Shown here one piece after another: positions 16,658 through 25,141 of a DNA stretch of 39,237 nucleotides (its first letter is position 1; every line of letters begins with the position of its first letter). The notes under the pieces are model-generated. The model was not told the DNA's origin and ran no database searches. It saw nothing but the letters and a program-made list of their open reading frames with translations. This DNA comes from Chlamydiota bacterium (GTDB taxonomy: Bacteria; Chlamydiota; Chlamydiia; Chlamydiales; VGMA01), in assembly GCA_016866575.1 (NCBI GenBank), contig VGMA01000002.1, positions 1 to 39,237 of the forward strand, written 5' to 3'. The position numbers and the translations under genes were made by a program.

Positions 16658-17125
16658 TCAACTTCTTGCTTCAATTAGAGCAAGAACGAATTCTTCCCAG
16701 TTTTGCTCCTTCGCAGCTTTTTCAAGCTTTGCGTGAGGGGCTTTTAAGAAAGAGGCAAATGCAGGTAGAGCTGTTAGAAGTTTTTCTTCTAATAGCTCTT
16801 GTTTTAGACGAGGGGCAATCCCTTTGATAAACCCGCTCCATTTGAAGGAGCTTGAGCGTATAGAGAGCATATGTTTTTGCAAAGAGGGCTCAGAGAACAC
16901 GTAGGCAAGAAACTGCAGAGTCTCTACCCCTTTAAGCTCTTTTCCTAAACCCTCTAAATGAGATTTTTTGAATCCAAGCGCTAATGTGCTCGTAGTGCCC
17001 ATAGTGGAAATCAGCTCTTTTATCACCTTCTGCTTTTCGTGAGGAACAGTTAACTCAAAAGCTGATGAAGACCACAATGGACTTTTGATTGCTAGTAAGC
17101 TCAATAACAAAAATAGCGCTCTCAT
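16658..17125 (-). CDS. Small secreted protein, paralogue of its upstream neighbour
   Basis: 155 aa with a classical signal peptide (MRALFLLLSLLAIKSPLWSSSA, likely cut near residue 21), so probably periplasmic. No known family was recognised. From SSAFE (residue 20) to the end it aligns with residues 171-305 (numbered from the longer frame) of the next gene upstream. The two share SS-x-FE, LQFL, KW-x2-F-x2-G, FA-x2-L and a final LE-x-AA-x3-NW-x2-FV pattern, and the first 54 positions align without gaps. It is thus the bare module, while the neighbour has an extra N-terminal part. It starts 10 bases after its neighbour's stop, with AGGGA as ribosome site, so the two form an operon. Confidence 0.7.
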   Translation of the reverse strand: MRALFLLLSLLAIKSPLWSSSAFELTVPHEKQKVIKELISTMGTTSTLALGFKKSHLEGLGKELKGVETLQFLAYVFSEPSLQKHMLSIRSSSFKWSGFIKGIAPRLKQELLEEKLLTALPAFASFLKAPHAKLEKAAKEQNWEEFVLALIEARS

Positions 17126-17135
17126 CGCATTTTCC

Positions 17136-18014
17136 CTAATTGATTAAAATATCTACAAATCCATTCCAGTTATTTCTTAAAGCTGCCTGCTCAAGATCTT
17201 TGAGTAATTCTAATTTACCAAGAAGCTCTGCAAATCCTTCTAACTCATCAGATAAGCGCCCTGCTTCTTTTTCTCTAGCTAGACCTTCGCTGAGCCCATT
17301 CATAAACGCTCTCCACTTGAGAGTACTCTTTTGCATATTTTGCATCCACCCTTTTAACTTTTCTGAGCCTGTGCAAATCACTAGAAATTGTAGCGGTGGA
17401 ACGTGTCTTACGCTATCTCCTAAAGCATTGACCTCTTTTTGTTTCCAAAGAAGCTGCCAGTAGCTATATTCACTCATCGCGTAAAGCAATTTACCGATAT
17501 TTTCTTGATCTGCTTTCGCTACGTTGAATTCAAATGTTGACGATCCCAATTCAAGAGGGCGCATTGCTAATCTTTTTGACAGCTTCTTTGGAGCTTGAAG
17601 TGAAGAGAGCCACTGATAAATTTGTCGTAGTTCAATATTTAACTCTTCGTAAGCGATAAAAAGATAGTCATGAAGCCATCTTTTCGCCTCTGACAATTCT
17701 TCTTGAGAAATAGGATTTTTGCCAAATCCTGCTAATACTTGTTTGGCTTTTTCCATGATAAGTTCAACACTCTCTTCTTTGACAAGAAAGTGGATCGCTG
17801 CTTTAGATTCATCTTGTAGAACAAGGTGTTCGCTCATTCTACCTAGCGTCAATGCCTGCATAAGGGTAGTGAAAACACCGTTTTCTCCTCTTTCAAGAGT
17901 AATATCAATCGTATCAGCATCTATAACCTTGACTTCGATAGCTTCGTACATTCCAGCTGTAAGTGCGCTCAAATAAAAAATTGAACTACACAATGTGACA
18001 AGTACTTTTTTCAC
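17136..18014 (-). CDS. Secreted protein with C-terminal module duplicated downstream
   Basis: 292 aa from a GTG start at 18014, chosen because GGAG lies six bases upstream and the product then begins with a signal peptide (VKKVLVTLCSSIFYLSALTAG); the ATG at 18053 would put 13 polar residues in front. Probably periplasmic or outer-membrane associated. The N-terminal half contains a helical segment ISQEELSEAKRWLHDYL that recalls M16 (insulinase-like) peptidase domains, but no HxxEH zinc motif is present, so no activity is claimed. The C-terminal ~135 residues are paralogous to the next gene. The 87-base upstream gap holds direct and inverted repeats. Possibly in one transcript with the CCA-type transferase before it. 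Confidence 0.7.
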   Translation of the reverse strand: MKKVLVTLCSSIFYLSALTAGMYEAIEVKVIDADTIDITLERGENGVFTTLMQALTLGRMSEHLVLQDESKAAIHFLVKEESVELIMEKAKQVLAGFGKNPISQEELSEAKRWLHDYLFIAYEELNIELRQIYQWLSSLQAPKKLSKRLAMRPLELGSSTFEFNVAKADQENIGKLLYAMSEYSYWQLLWKQKEVNALGDSVRHVPPLQFLVICTGSEKLKGWMQNMQKSTLKWRAFMNGLSEGLAREKEAGRLSDELEGFAELLGKLELLKDLEQAALRNNWNGFVDILIN

Positions 18015-18037
18015 ACTATTCTCCTTTTGCCTGTGAA

Positions 18038-18095
18038 GAAAATAGTTATACATAGTTCTAAAATTAACTTAAAACTATTTTCAAAAAAGTTCTAA
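18038..18095. repeat. Inverted and direct repeats before the secreted pair
   Basis: GAAAATAGTT (18038-18047) and AACTATTTTC (18073-18082) form a perfect 10-base inverted repeat around 25 bases. In addition AGTTCTAA occurs twice in the same orientation (18054-18061 and 18088-18095). The region is AT-rich and lies in the gap between the nucleotidyltransferase stop and the secreted gene start, so it may be a promoter with an operator, or simply a hairpin in the transcript. Confidence 0.4.
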
Positions 18096-18101
18096 GTTGT
18101 C

Positions 18102-19325
18102 TTAAGAAAGGCTTTGTTGCTTAAGTGGATCTACTTCATTTGAAAAAAGACGCTTGAGCACCTCTTCAGGTATATCGAGATCTTCATTGATCGCAATTTT
18201 TTCTGCTTCTTTTAGGAGCTTTCCTAAAGATTTACCGGCTGCTATCCCTTTTTCAATGAGGTGATATGCTTTGACTACAGGTGTATTATTTTGAATACGC
18301 TCTACTGCTTTTTCTAAGCGCTTAGAGAGCTGATCTACATTTTCTTGCATATCGCTTTGAGATGCTATAAGCACCTCTTTAGCAACTTCAGCTTGTGGAT
18401 GTGCAAGTATATAAGCCCATGCATAAAGATCTTGCTTATCTGTGAATTTCATCTTTTCAAGCAATTCCATGAAATCCATCTCTTGTCTAGAGAGCTTTAA
18501 ATAGATGCAAAGTTCAAGCTTTTCTTCTTTAGAAGCCCGCGGGAAAAGCTCCATTAAAAAAGCTGAAATAGGGGCTTTTTTAGGAAATAGAGGAAAGTTT
18601 TTTACTCTAGATGCGATTTCAGATTCTGACACATTGTCTAATGATGGAAATATCACTTGCAAAAGTTGCAGTCTATAAAGTGTTACAATCCCCTCTTGAA
18701 GCCCATCAAATTTTTGCATTTTGACAAACTCTTGCACAATCCTTTCCATCGCGACGGCGGGGAAAAGCTCTTTGGCATGCGACAATATTGCAATGATCGT
18801 ATCAGGATCAATCGCAAAGCGGAATCTAGCTGCATAGCGCACAGCGCGTATCATTCTTAAGCGATCTTCTTGAAATCTTTCATGAGCATTACCAATTGCC
18901 CGAATGACCTCTTTTTTAAGATCTTCTTGCCCGCCAACAAAATCGTAAAGCTCTTCTTTTAAAGGGTCGTAAAACATCCCATTGACGGTAAAATCTCTTC
19001 TTTTTGCATCTTCATCAGGTCTTCCGCTTGTTACGCTATCAGGTCTTCTGCCATCTTTAAACCCCTCTTCTTTACGAAACATGGCCACTTCGTATTGCAG
19101 TCCATTTTCAACTACAATCACTATCCCGAAATTGATTCCGACAGGAATGGTTTTTGGAAAAAGCTGACAGATCACCTCAGTTGGAGCGTTTGTGACTATA
19201 TCAATATCGTCGCTGGGATGACCCATGAGAAAATCTCTCACCCACCCGCCGGCAAAATAGGCTGTAAACCCATGATCTACGAGTTTTTTAATAATCGCTA
19301 AAGCAGATACATAACAATCGTCCAT
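18102..19325 (-). CDS. CCA tRNA nucleotidyltransferase / poly(A) polymerase family
   Basis: Class II nucleotidyltransferase that adds CCA to tRNA 3' ends or A-tails to RNA. The head domain has AGGWVRDFLMG (residues about 25-35), the catalytic DID acidic pair (D40, D42), RRDFTVNGMFYDP, and the EDRLRMIRAVRYAARFRF signature of the RNA-binding neck. About 407 aa. ATG at 19325 preferred; a GTG two codons earlier is possible. The tRNA gene in this window does not encode CCA, so the cell needs a CCA-adding enzyme; Chlamydiae have more than one member of this family and the sequence does not separate CCA-adding from poly(A) activity with certainty. It lies downstream of rsbU on the same strand. Confidence 0.87.
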   Translation of the reverse strand: MDDCYVSALAIIKKLVDHGFTAYFAGGWVRDFLMGHPSDDIDIVTNAPTEVICQLFPKTIPVGINFGIVIVVENGLQYEVAMFRKEEGFKDGRRPDSVTSGRPDEDAKRRDFTVNGMFYDPLKEELYDFVGGQEDLKKEVIRAIGNAHERFQEDRLRMIRAVRYAARFRFAIDPDTIIAILSHAKELFPAVAMERIVQEFVKMQKFDGLQEGIVTLYRLQLLQVIFPSLDNVSESEIASRVKNFPLFPKKAPISAFLMELFPRASKEEKLELCIYLKLSRQEMDFMELLEKMKFTDKQDLYAWAYILAHPQAEVAKEVLIASQSDMQENVDQLSKRLEKAVERIQNNTPVVKAYHLIEKGIAAGKSLGKLLKEAEKIAINEDLDIPEEVLKRLFSNEVDPLKQQSLS

Positions 19326-19396
19326 ATACACTTAGGTTAACAAAATCAAAACACCCTTGTCTACACACGTTTATCAAGATCGTCTATTTATCCATT

Positions 19397-21256
19397 TTAT
19401 AGAATTTTCATCACCAAAAGGGTCATATCGTCATATTGATCTTCCCCTTTAGAAAAAGCTGATGTATCAGCGATAATTCGACTAAGCCAAGCTTTGCTAT
19501 TATCTTCTTTACCTTGCTCGATGAGTTTGATCAAACGCTCTTCTGTGTAGAGCTCTTTTTGGATATTGTGTGCATCTGTAATACCGTCTGTATAAAAGAA
19601 GATCACATCGCCTGGCTGTAGAGTCAGTGATTTGACTTCCACAGGAGGATTTTCTTCAACACCTAAAGCAATACCATGAGTAACAAGCTTTTCTATTGTT
19701 CCATCATTTCTTTTTAAAATGGGAGGATTGTGGCCGCAGCTAACGTATTCCAAAATTTTTGTCTGGTTGCTGTAACGGCAAATAAAAGCGGTAACGAAAC
19801 TGCCGCTCTCTTTTGTATCGATACAAAACATCTTGTTAGCCCCGAGCACGGTCTCTTTCAAAGACTTTTTTTGTTCGGTATAGGCTCTAATTAAGCTTCT
19901 TAAATCAAGAGCATAAAGACAAGCCATGATCCCTTTACCTGAGCCGTCAGCCACGGTAAGCTGCAAATTTTCTTCTTCTTGATTGATAAACCAGTCGTAA
20001 TAGTCTCCAGCAACTTCCTTAGCTGGGGAAAAATAGACACTAATATCTACAGGGCTAAAGCCCACTTCTTTTAGCGGCAAAATAGAATTTTGGATTTCAT
20101 GGGCGATTTGGAGCTCTTTGGCATAAGCTTCTTTAAACGCTCTTTCTACTTTAGCTTCTTCAATATATTTCCCAAGATCGATGCGCATCTCATTGAATGA
20201 AGATCCAAGTAAATTGATTTCAAATCCCATTTTGTCATAAACGTACTCTTTTTCTAAATCACCATGACCTACACTTTCCATCACATTTTTGAGCTGTTTT
20301 AAAGGCTTTGTCATCCTCAAGCTTAAAAGATATGAAGCTAAAGTCCCTATCACAAGAATAAAGAGCATCAATATGCTAAATCTTCTTAAGTAAAGATTGA
20401 ACTGCTTGATCAACTGCTTTTCTGGCAAACTGATCATTAAATACTCATTAGTGGCTGGTATATTAGAGTAAACTGCATATCTTTCTTGCCCTTTAGCAAA
20501 AAATTTATACCCTGCATATTCCTGATTTAAATTCTCGAATTTGATTGTTTCTTGAACTAAATCGGGATTGGTAGTTGCTAAAACACTAAAATCATTACCC
20601 AAAATCGAAAGGTGGGTTTCGCGCGTTGTTTTTAACCAAGATAGCTCCGTGATGAGTTGATCAAGAGCGATGCTTATCCCTAATATTCCACTAATTTCTT
20701 TAGTGCCGGGCTTATAGACAATGGTAAAGACAACCATGCTGTGGCCAAATAGAGGATCTGGACCAATGTAAACACGATCATACTCTTGCACTACTCTATG
20801 CAGATCGACATAGTCGTTGAATTTTCTGTTGAGATACTCTGGGAGGGTCGAGTGGATGCAATAGATGTCTCCATTTTCAAAGGTTTTGAGATAGAAAAGC
20901 GCCGTAATATTCTCACTTTGAGCAAATTGTAAAAAAATCGGACCGAGTTCTTCATCTGTAAACTGCGCTGATGTCTGCTCTCTTAATTCGATAATCTCTC
21001 TCATCGAGTAAAGATAATCGAGCTGGAAGCGCTCCATTTTTCTTAGATATTGGAGATGATCTGCCTGTACTATATTCAGACCTGTAAAAATATCTTTTAA
21101 CCTGCCGCGATACTCTCTTTCATAAATGAAATAGCTGTAAAAGATCAAAGGAACTACAATAAAGACAAAGCTTACGAGAAGTACTCTCATAGCAATAGAT
21201 CCTTGAAAAGCAGCAGCCCATTTTGTCGATGGTTTCTTAATGTCAGTAGGTCCCAT
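19397..21256 (-). CDS. rsbU: RsbU-type membrane sensor PP2C phosphatase
   Basis: 619-aa serine phosphatase of the SpoIIE/RsbU family, the upper part of a partner-switching pathway that frees a sigma factor or another target. Membrane helix 1 is at about 23-45, followed by a ~255-aa periplasmic sensor domain, helix 2 (about 302-322), a HAMP domain with TKPLKQLKN, and the cytoplasmic phosphatase from about 390. Metal-site motifs are intact: VAGDYYDWF, VADGSGKGIMA, SCGHNPPI, FYTDGITDA and a final YDDMTLLV. No RsbV or RsbW is nearby. In Chlamydia a homologue also sits beside eno; here trmH and rsgA lie between. Its ATG has GAGGA upstream, and its first 17 bases overlap the divergent trmH start. 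Confidence 0.9.
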   Translation of the reverse strand: MGPTDIKKPSTKWAAAFQGSIAMRVLLVSFVFIVVPLIFYSYFIYEREYRGRLKDIFTGLNIVQADHLQYLRKMERFQLDYLYSMREIIELREQTSAQFTDEELGPIFLQFAQSENITALFYLKTFENGDIYCIHSTLPEYLNRKFNDYVDLHRVVQEYDRVYIGPDPLFGHSMVVFTIVYKPGTKEISGILGISIALDQLITELSWLKTTRETHLSILGNDFSVLATTNPDLVQETIKFENLNQEYAGYKFFAKGQERYAVYSNIPATNEYLMISLPEKQLIKQFNLYLRRFSILMLFILVIGTLASYLLSLRMTKPLKQLKNVMESVGHGDLEKEYVYDKMGFEINLLGSSFNEMRIDLGKYIEEAKVERAFKEAYAKELQIAHEIQNSILPLKEVGFSPVDISVYFSPAKEVAGDYYDWFINQEEENLQLTVADGSGKGIMACLYALDLRSLIRAYTEQKKSLKETVLGANKMFCIDTKESGSFVTAFICRYSNQTKILEYVSCGHNPPILKRNDGTIEKLVTHGIALGVEENPPVEVKSLTLQPGDVIFFYTDGITDAHNIQKELYTEERLIKLIEQGKEDNSKAWLSRIIADTSAFSKGEDQYDDMTLLVMKIL

Positions 21257-21989
21257 AACAAGTCCTCATAATCCCTTAGTGAAGCATTTTGTCAAACTTC
21301 GCACAAGTAAAACTTATCGAGAAGAAAACAAAAGTGTCATCGTTGTCGGTAAAAGGATGATTAGCGAGCTTTCAGCTAAACTTCCCATCAAAAATCTTGT
21401 TCTGGCGGGGGCAGTTACGACAAATCTACGAGGATCAGAAAACGCCACCCGCGTTTCTAATAAAATTTTACAAAAAATGTCGGGCGTTATATCCCCTGAT
21501 GGCTACATCGCTGAGTTTGCTCTTCCCCCTTTTAAACCACTCACTTCGCTGAATGCAATAGCCATTTTTGATGGCCTGCAAGATCCGGGAAATATAGGGA
21601 CGCTCATCCGTTCAGCTCTTGCATTTGGTTTTGATGGCATCTACTTTATCGAAGGCTCATGCGACCCTTACAACGAAAAAGTAGTGAGCGCCTCAAAAGG
21701 AGCCATTTTCCATATCCAAATCGGCAAAGGAAGCTGGGAAGATTTTTTTGAAAAAGTGCAGCCTCTATCTTCTTATACGCTATACCGAGCAGATCTTGAA
21801 GGAGTCGATATCCACAAAGCCAAAATAGACAAGCCTTTTGCACTGATTTTGGGAAATGAAGGTGGTGGAATAAGCGCGATTGCTAAAGCGAGCTCCAAAG
21901 CTCTCACTATCCCTATTTCGTTAAATTGCGAATCTCTGAATGTCGCCGTAGCAGGAAGCATTTGCATGTACATGATGAGAGGCTTATGA
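21240..21989 (+). CDS. TrmH/SpoU-family RNA 2'-O-methyltransferase
   Basis: S-adenosylmethionine-dependent methyltransferase with the SPOUT trefoil-knot fold, modifying a ribose in rRNA or tRNA. The three SpoU motifs are clear: LQDPGNIGTLIRSA (about 113-126), LILGNEGGGI (about 201-210) and IPI...ESLNVAVAGSI (about 221-240). The N-terminal ITSPHNPLVKHFVKLR matches the substrate-binding domain of the rRNA-type (RlmB/TsnR-like) group. 249 aa. The start overlaps the divergent rsbU start and has no clear ribosome site. Its end overlaps rsgA by four bases (ATGA). The target nucleotide is unknown. Confidence 0.88.
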   Translation: MSVGPITSPHNPLVKHFVKLRTSKTYREENKSVIVVGKRMISELSAKLPIKNLVLAGAVTTNLRGSENATRVSNKILQKMSGVISPDGYIAEFALPPFKPLTSLNAIAIFDGLQDPGNIGTLIRSALAFGFDGIYFIEGSCDPYNEKVVSASKGAIFHIQIGKGSWEDFFEKVQPLSSYTLYRADLEGVDIHKAKIDKPFALILGNEGGGISAIAKASSKALTIPISLNCESLNVAVAGSICMYMMRGL

Positions 21990-23032
21990 GCGACTACGAA
22001 TCGTTTGAATTTGAAGAAACAAGAAGAGATTTCAAAAAAGAGCGCAAACTCTTTACCAAGCAAGATCGATCTAAATACAAAAAAACAGATCAAGAAAAAA
22101 TCGTGCGCCCTGATTTGAAAGGCGAGATTGGTAGAGTCATCTCTTTAGAGCCAAGCACCTATTTCATCTTAACTAGCGATGATCAACTGATCACAGCTAC
22201 TTTGAAAGGTACCCTGAAACTAGAAAAAACAAGAAACAACAACATGATTGCCATAGGTGATTTTGTTGAGTTTACTAGGCTTAAGCAAGATCAAGGGATC
22301 ATCACGGGAATTAAGCAAAGAAAATCGGTTCTTGCAAGAGCTAAAGACAAACATCGCCATTTGATAGCGGCTAATGTCGATCAAGTGCTCATCGTCTCTA
22401 GCGCTACTTCGCCTAATTTAAAAATTTCTCTAATTGATCGTTACATTATTGCCACACGTCAAGGAAATATGGATCCTGTGATTGTGATCAATAAAATCGA
22501 TCTCATCGATCCGCAAGATCCGATTTTACAAGAAGTTGATGCGATATACAGCAAGCTCAACATCCCTGTTATAAAAGTCTCTGCGTATACAAAAGAGGGT
22601 ATGAAAGACTTAAGATTGGTAATGGAAAATAAAACATCCGTTTTTTCAGGTCAATCGGGAGTGGGAAAAACCTCTTTGATCAATGAAATCACTTCTTCGA
22701 ATCTGAGAGTGGGAGATATTGTAAAAAAGACGCAAAAAGGGGCACATACAACAACTAAAGCAACTCTTATCCCCTTGCTTCCTTCAGGATTTTGTATCGA
22801 CACCCCGGGAATCAAAAGTTTTGGGATCTGGGAGCTTTCGATAGAAGAAATCCAAAACTATTTTACCGATTTTTTAGCTTATCCTTGCAAATTTCCCGAT
22901 TGCATGCATATTCATGAACCAGGTTGTGGTGTGAAAGAAGCGCTTGAAAATGGATCTATTTCTTTGCACCGCTATCAGTCCTATATAACCCTGATTGAAG
23001 AGGTACAAAATGAGCACCATCAAACACGTTGA
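21986..23032 (+). CDS. rsgA: Small ribosomal subunit biogenesis GTPase RsgA (YjeQ)
   Basis: Circularly permuted GTPase that checks maturation of the 30S subunit. Order of motifs confirms the permutation: G4 NKID (about 168) comes before G1 GQSGVGKTSL (about 221), then G2 and G3 DTPGIKSFG. An OB-fold domain precedes the GTPase, and a zinc-binding C-terminal domain follows, with CKFPDCMHIHEPGCGV (about 299-315). The first 40 residues are very charged, a lineage extension. 348 aa from the ATG at 21986, which overlaps the trmH stop; the frame is open for 20 more codons upstream but those lie inside trmH. Overlaps eno by 23 bases. Confidence 0.94.
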   Translation: MSDYESFEFEETRRDFKKERKLFTKQDRSKYKKTDQEKIVRPDLKGEIGRVISLEPSTYFILTSDDQLITATLKGTLKLEKTRNNNMIAIGDFVEFTRLKQDQGIITGIKQRKSVLARAKDKHRHLIAANVDQVLIVSSATSPNLKISLIDRYIIATRQGNMDPVIVINKIDLIDPQDPILQEVDAIYSKLNIPVIKVSAYTKEGMKDLRLVMENKTSVFSGQSGVGKTSLINEITSSNLRVGDIVKKTQKGAHTTTKATLIPLLPSGFCIDTPGIKSFGIWELSIEEIQNYFTDFLAYPCKFPDCMHIHEPGCGVKEALENGSISLHRYQSYITLIEEVQNEHHQTR

Positions 23033-24281
23033 TGCAAGAGAAATACTCGACTCAAGAGGCAATCCCACAATTTCGGTACAAGTCCATACAAGCGATGGAT
23101 TCATCGGTGTAGCCAATGTTCCATCCGGAGCTTCTACAGGCGAACATGAAGCTTTAGAGCTTCGCGATCATGATATGCACCGCTACCATGGCAAGGGAGT
23201 ATTGAAAGCTGTAGAAAATGTCAAAGGACCTATAGCAGCAAAAGTGATTGGGCTAAAAGTGGACGATCAAAGACAAATCGATGATGCCATGATTGAGCTT
23301 GATGGCTCAGAAAATAAACGCAATCTTGGAGCCAATAGCATTCTTGGGGTGTCTATGGCTGTAGCCCAGGCTGCTGCAAATTGTGCCAAAAAACCCCTTT
23401 TTCAATATTTAAATCCTAAAGCTGATCATCTTCCAGTTCCGATGCTCAACATCATCAACGGTGGCGCGCATGCTGACAACACGATCGATTACCAAGAATT
23501 CATGATTTTCCCTAAAGGGTTTTTGAGTTTTCCAGAAGCTTTACGAGCTAGCAGTGAAGTATTTCATACCTTAAAAAAGCTTTTAAAAGCCAATCACCTA
23601 GCAACTTCTGTTGGAGATGAAGGGGGGTTTGCTCCAAATTTGCATACTAATGAAGAAGCAATTGAACTGATACTAAAAGCAATCGAAAAAGCAGGATATC
23701 GAAGTGGCGAGCATTTCTTTTTAACCATCGATGCCGCTGCCAGTTTTTTCTTTGATAAAAAAACAGATGAGTACATCCAAGGGGTAAAACAATCAAACCC
23801 CAAACGCCTCATCAAAGATGAGCAAATTGATGTTTTAGAAAAGCTTTGTAAAAAGTATCCCATCTTTTCCATAGAAGATGGACTTGATGAAAATGACTGG
23901 CCTCGCTGGGAAAAACTTACAAAAAAAATTGGAGATAAAATTCAGCTGGTTGGAGATGATCTGTTTGTTACAAACAAGAAATTTTTGCAAAAAGGGATCT
24001 ATCAAAAAGCAGCTAATGCCATCTTGATCAAACTAAACCAAATTGGCACACTTTCAGAAACACTCGATTGCATCGAGCTTGCTAAGAAAAATGGTTTTCG
24101 CTACATCATTTCCCATAGATCAGGCGAAACAGAAGATACATTCATCGCAGATCTAGCAGTTGCAACAGGCGCCGGACAAATCAAAACAGGATCAGTATCT
24201 CGCTCTGATAGAGTCGCCAAATACAATCGCTTACTCCATATTCACGATATTTTAGGAAGAAAGCAGCGCTTTGGCCTTTAA
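23010..24281 (+). CDS. eno: Enolase
   Basis: Interconverts 2-phosphoglycerate and phosphoenolpyruvate; in bacteria it may also join the RNA degradosome. Typical start IKHVDAREILDSRGNPT, then SGASTGEHEALELRD, SVGDEGGFAPN with the catalytic glutamate (about 205), ILIKLNQIGTL with the catalytic lysine (about 340) and SHRSGETEDTFIADL with GAGQIKTGS. 423 aa. The ATG at 23010 follows AGAGG within the end of rsgA, so eno is translationally linked to the ribosome-assembly gene. A strong terminator lies just after the stop. The frame contains five earlier codons that do not fit the family. Confidence 0.97.
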   Translation: MSTIKHVDAREILDSRGNPTISVQVHTSDGFIGVANVPSGASTGEHEALELRDHDMHRYHGKGVLKAVENVKGPIAAKVIGLKVDDQRQIDDAMIELDGSENKRNLGANSILGVSMAVAQAAANCAKKPLFQYLNPKADHLPVPMLNIINGGAHADNTIDYQEFMIFPKGFLSFPEALRASSEVFHTLKKLLKANHLATSVGDEGGFAPNLHTNEEAIELILKAIEKAGYRSGEHFFLTIDAAASFFFDKKTDEYIQGVKQSNPKRLIKDEQIDVLEKLCKKYPIFSIEDGLDENDWPRWEKLTKKIGDKIQLVGDDLFVTNKKFLQKGIYQKAANAILIKLNQIGTLSETLDCIELAKKNGFRYIISHRSGETEDTFIADLAVATGAGQIKTGSVSRSDRVAKYNRLLHIHDILGRKQRFGL

Positions 24282-24287
24282 AATTCG

Positions 24288-24326
24288 TCAGCAGATTCCT
24301 TTATCAGAATCTGCTGAACATTTTTT
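24288..24326 (+). terminator. Rho-independent terminator after eno
   Basis: TCAGCAGATTC (24288-24298) pairs with GAATCTGCTGA (24307-24317), an 11-base perfect stem with an 8-base loop, followed by six T (24321-24326). It ends the trmH-rsgA-eno unit. It also sits just past the stop of the convergent 222-aa gene. Confidence 0.88.
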
Positions 24327-24333
24327 ATAAAAA

Positions 24334-25002
24334 CTATCTTACAAGGTCTTTAAATTCTACTAAGTTCCCTACCAGAAATTTTTCATCTTCTTCAATCAAA
24401 AACGCTTCTCTATAATCTTTGACAGCTTTTGTCACTTCACCATAGAGCTTAGTTTCTTCTTGAAGCTCTTTGACCTGCTGTCTTACATCTTCTACTTGCC
24501 TCATGATAGAAGGAAGTTTATCAATATCCTTGATATCAAAGCGCGCTTTGATAGTAGATAAGCTCAAATCAAGTTCTGACGAGCTTAGAGTCTCTATGTC
24601 TGAAGATGCACTCTTTGTCGTTACAGTTTCAAAAGATGATGCATCTAGAGACTGTGATTTTCTCTCTTGCTTGAACTCTTTTCTCTCTTTTTTAAACTTA
24701 TCGATAGATGAAGCTAGATTTGTTTGCTGATGCATATTTCGGCATGCACGAGAAAGCTGACTCAATTTTTTATCACTAAAACCTGAAGAAAGGGCGCTTA
24801 AATCCCTTGGATTGATATGTAGATTTGATACCTTGACAATCCTTTTATAAAGGGCTTCTTTACTTGAAGGCTTAGTGAAGGAAATGTTGTACTCTTTTGT
24901 TTTTGTATCATAGATCACTAAAGGCTTTTCCGGATGAGTAGATGCATGTTCAAAAGAGGCGATCATTGCATGAGCAAGAGATGGCGTAAGATTAATCGAC
25001 AT
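24334..25002 (-). CDS. Hypothetical protein with charged, coiled-coil-like segments
   Basis: 222-aa soluble protein, not recognised. The N-terminal third looks globular; residues about 103-117 are almost all Lys, Glu, Arg and Gln (KFKKERKEFKQERKSQ), then a Ser/Thr-rich linker (about 118-150), then a helical region (about 155-205) with heptad-like spacing that may form a coiled coil. GGAG lies four bases before the ATG. Stand-alone gene between two convergent or divergent neighbours, with no operon partner. Such Ser-rich, coiled-coil orphans are frequent among secreted chlamydial effectors, but nothing here proves secretion. Confidence 0.65.
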   Translation of the reverse strand: MSINLTPSLAHAMIASFEHASTHPEKPLVIYDTKTKEYNISFTKPSSKEALYKRIVKVSNLHINPRDLSALSSGFSDKKLSQLSRACRNMHQQTNLASSIDKFKKERKEFKQERKSQSLDASSFETVTTKSASSDIETLSSSELDLSLSTIKARFDIKDIDKLPSIMRQVEDVRQQVKELQEETKLYGEVTKAVKDYREAFLIEEDEKFLVGNLVEFKDLVR

Positions 25003-25141
25003 AATTCTCCTTTATTGACATGGACTAATTATATCAAAAAATATTTTAAAAATATACTAATTTAAAATATTGTTTATTACTTTTTATATTGACTTTTACT
25101 TAAAAATCGCAATGCTCAGCATTAGAACGCTATAGGATAGT

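Noticed and set aside
17544..18014. M16 (insulinase) peptidase assignment for the larger secreted protein
   Set aside because: One helix resembles M16 domains but there is no HxxEH zinc motif and no clear domain order.
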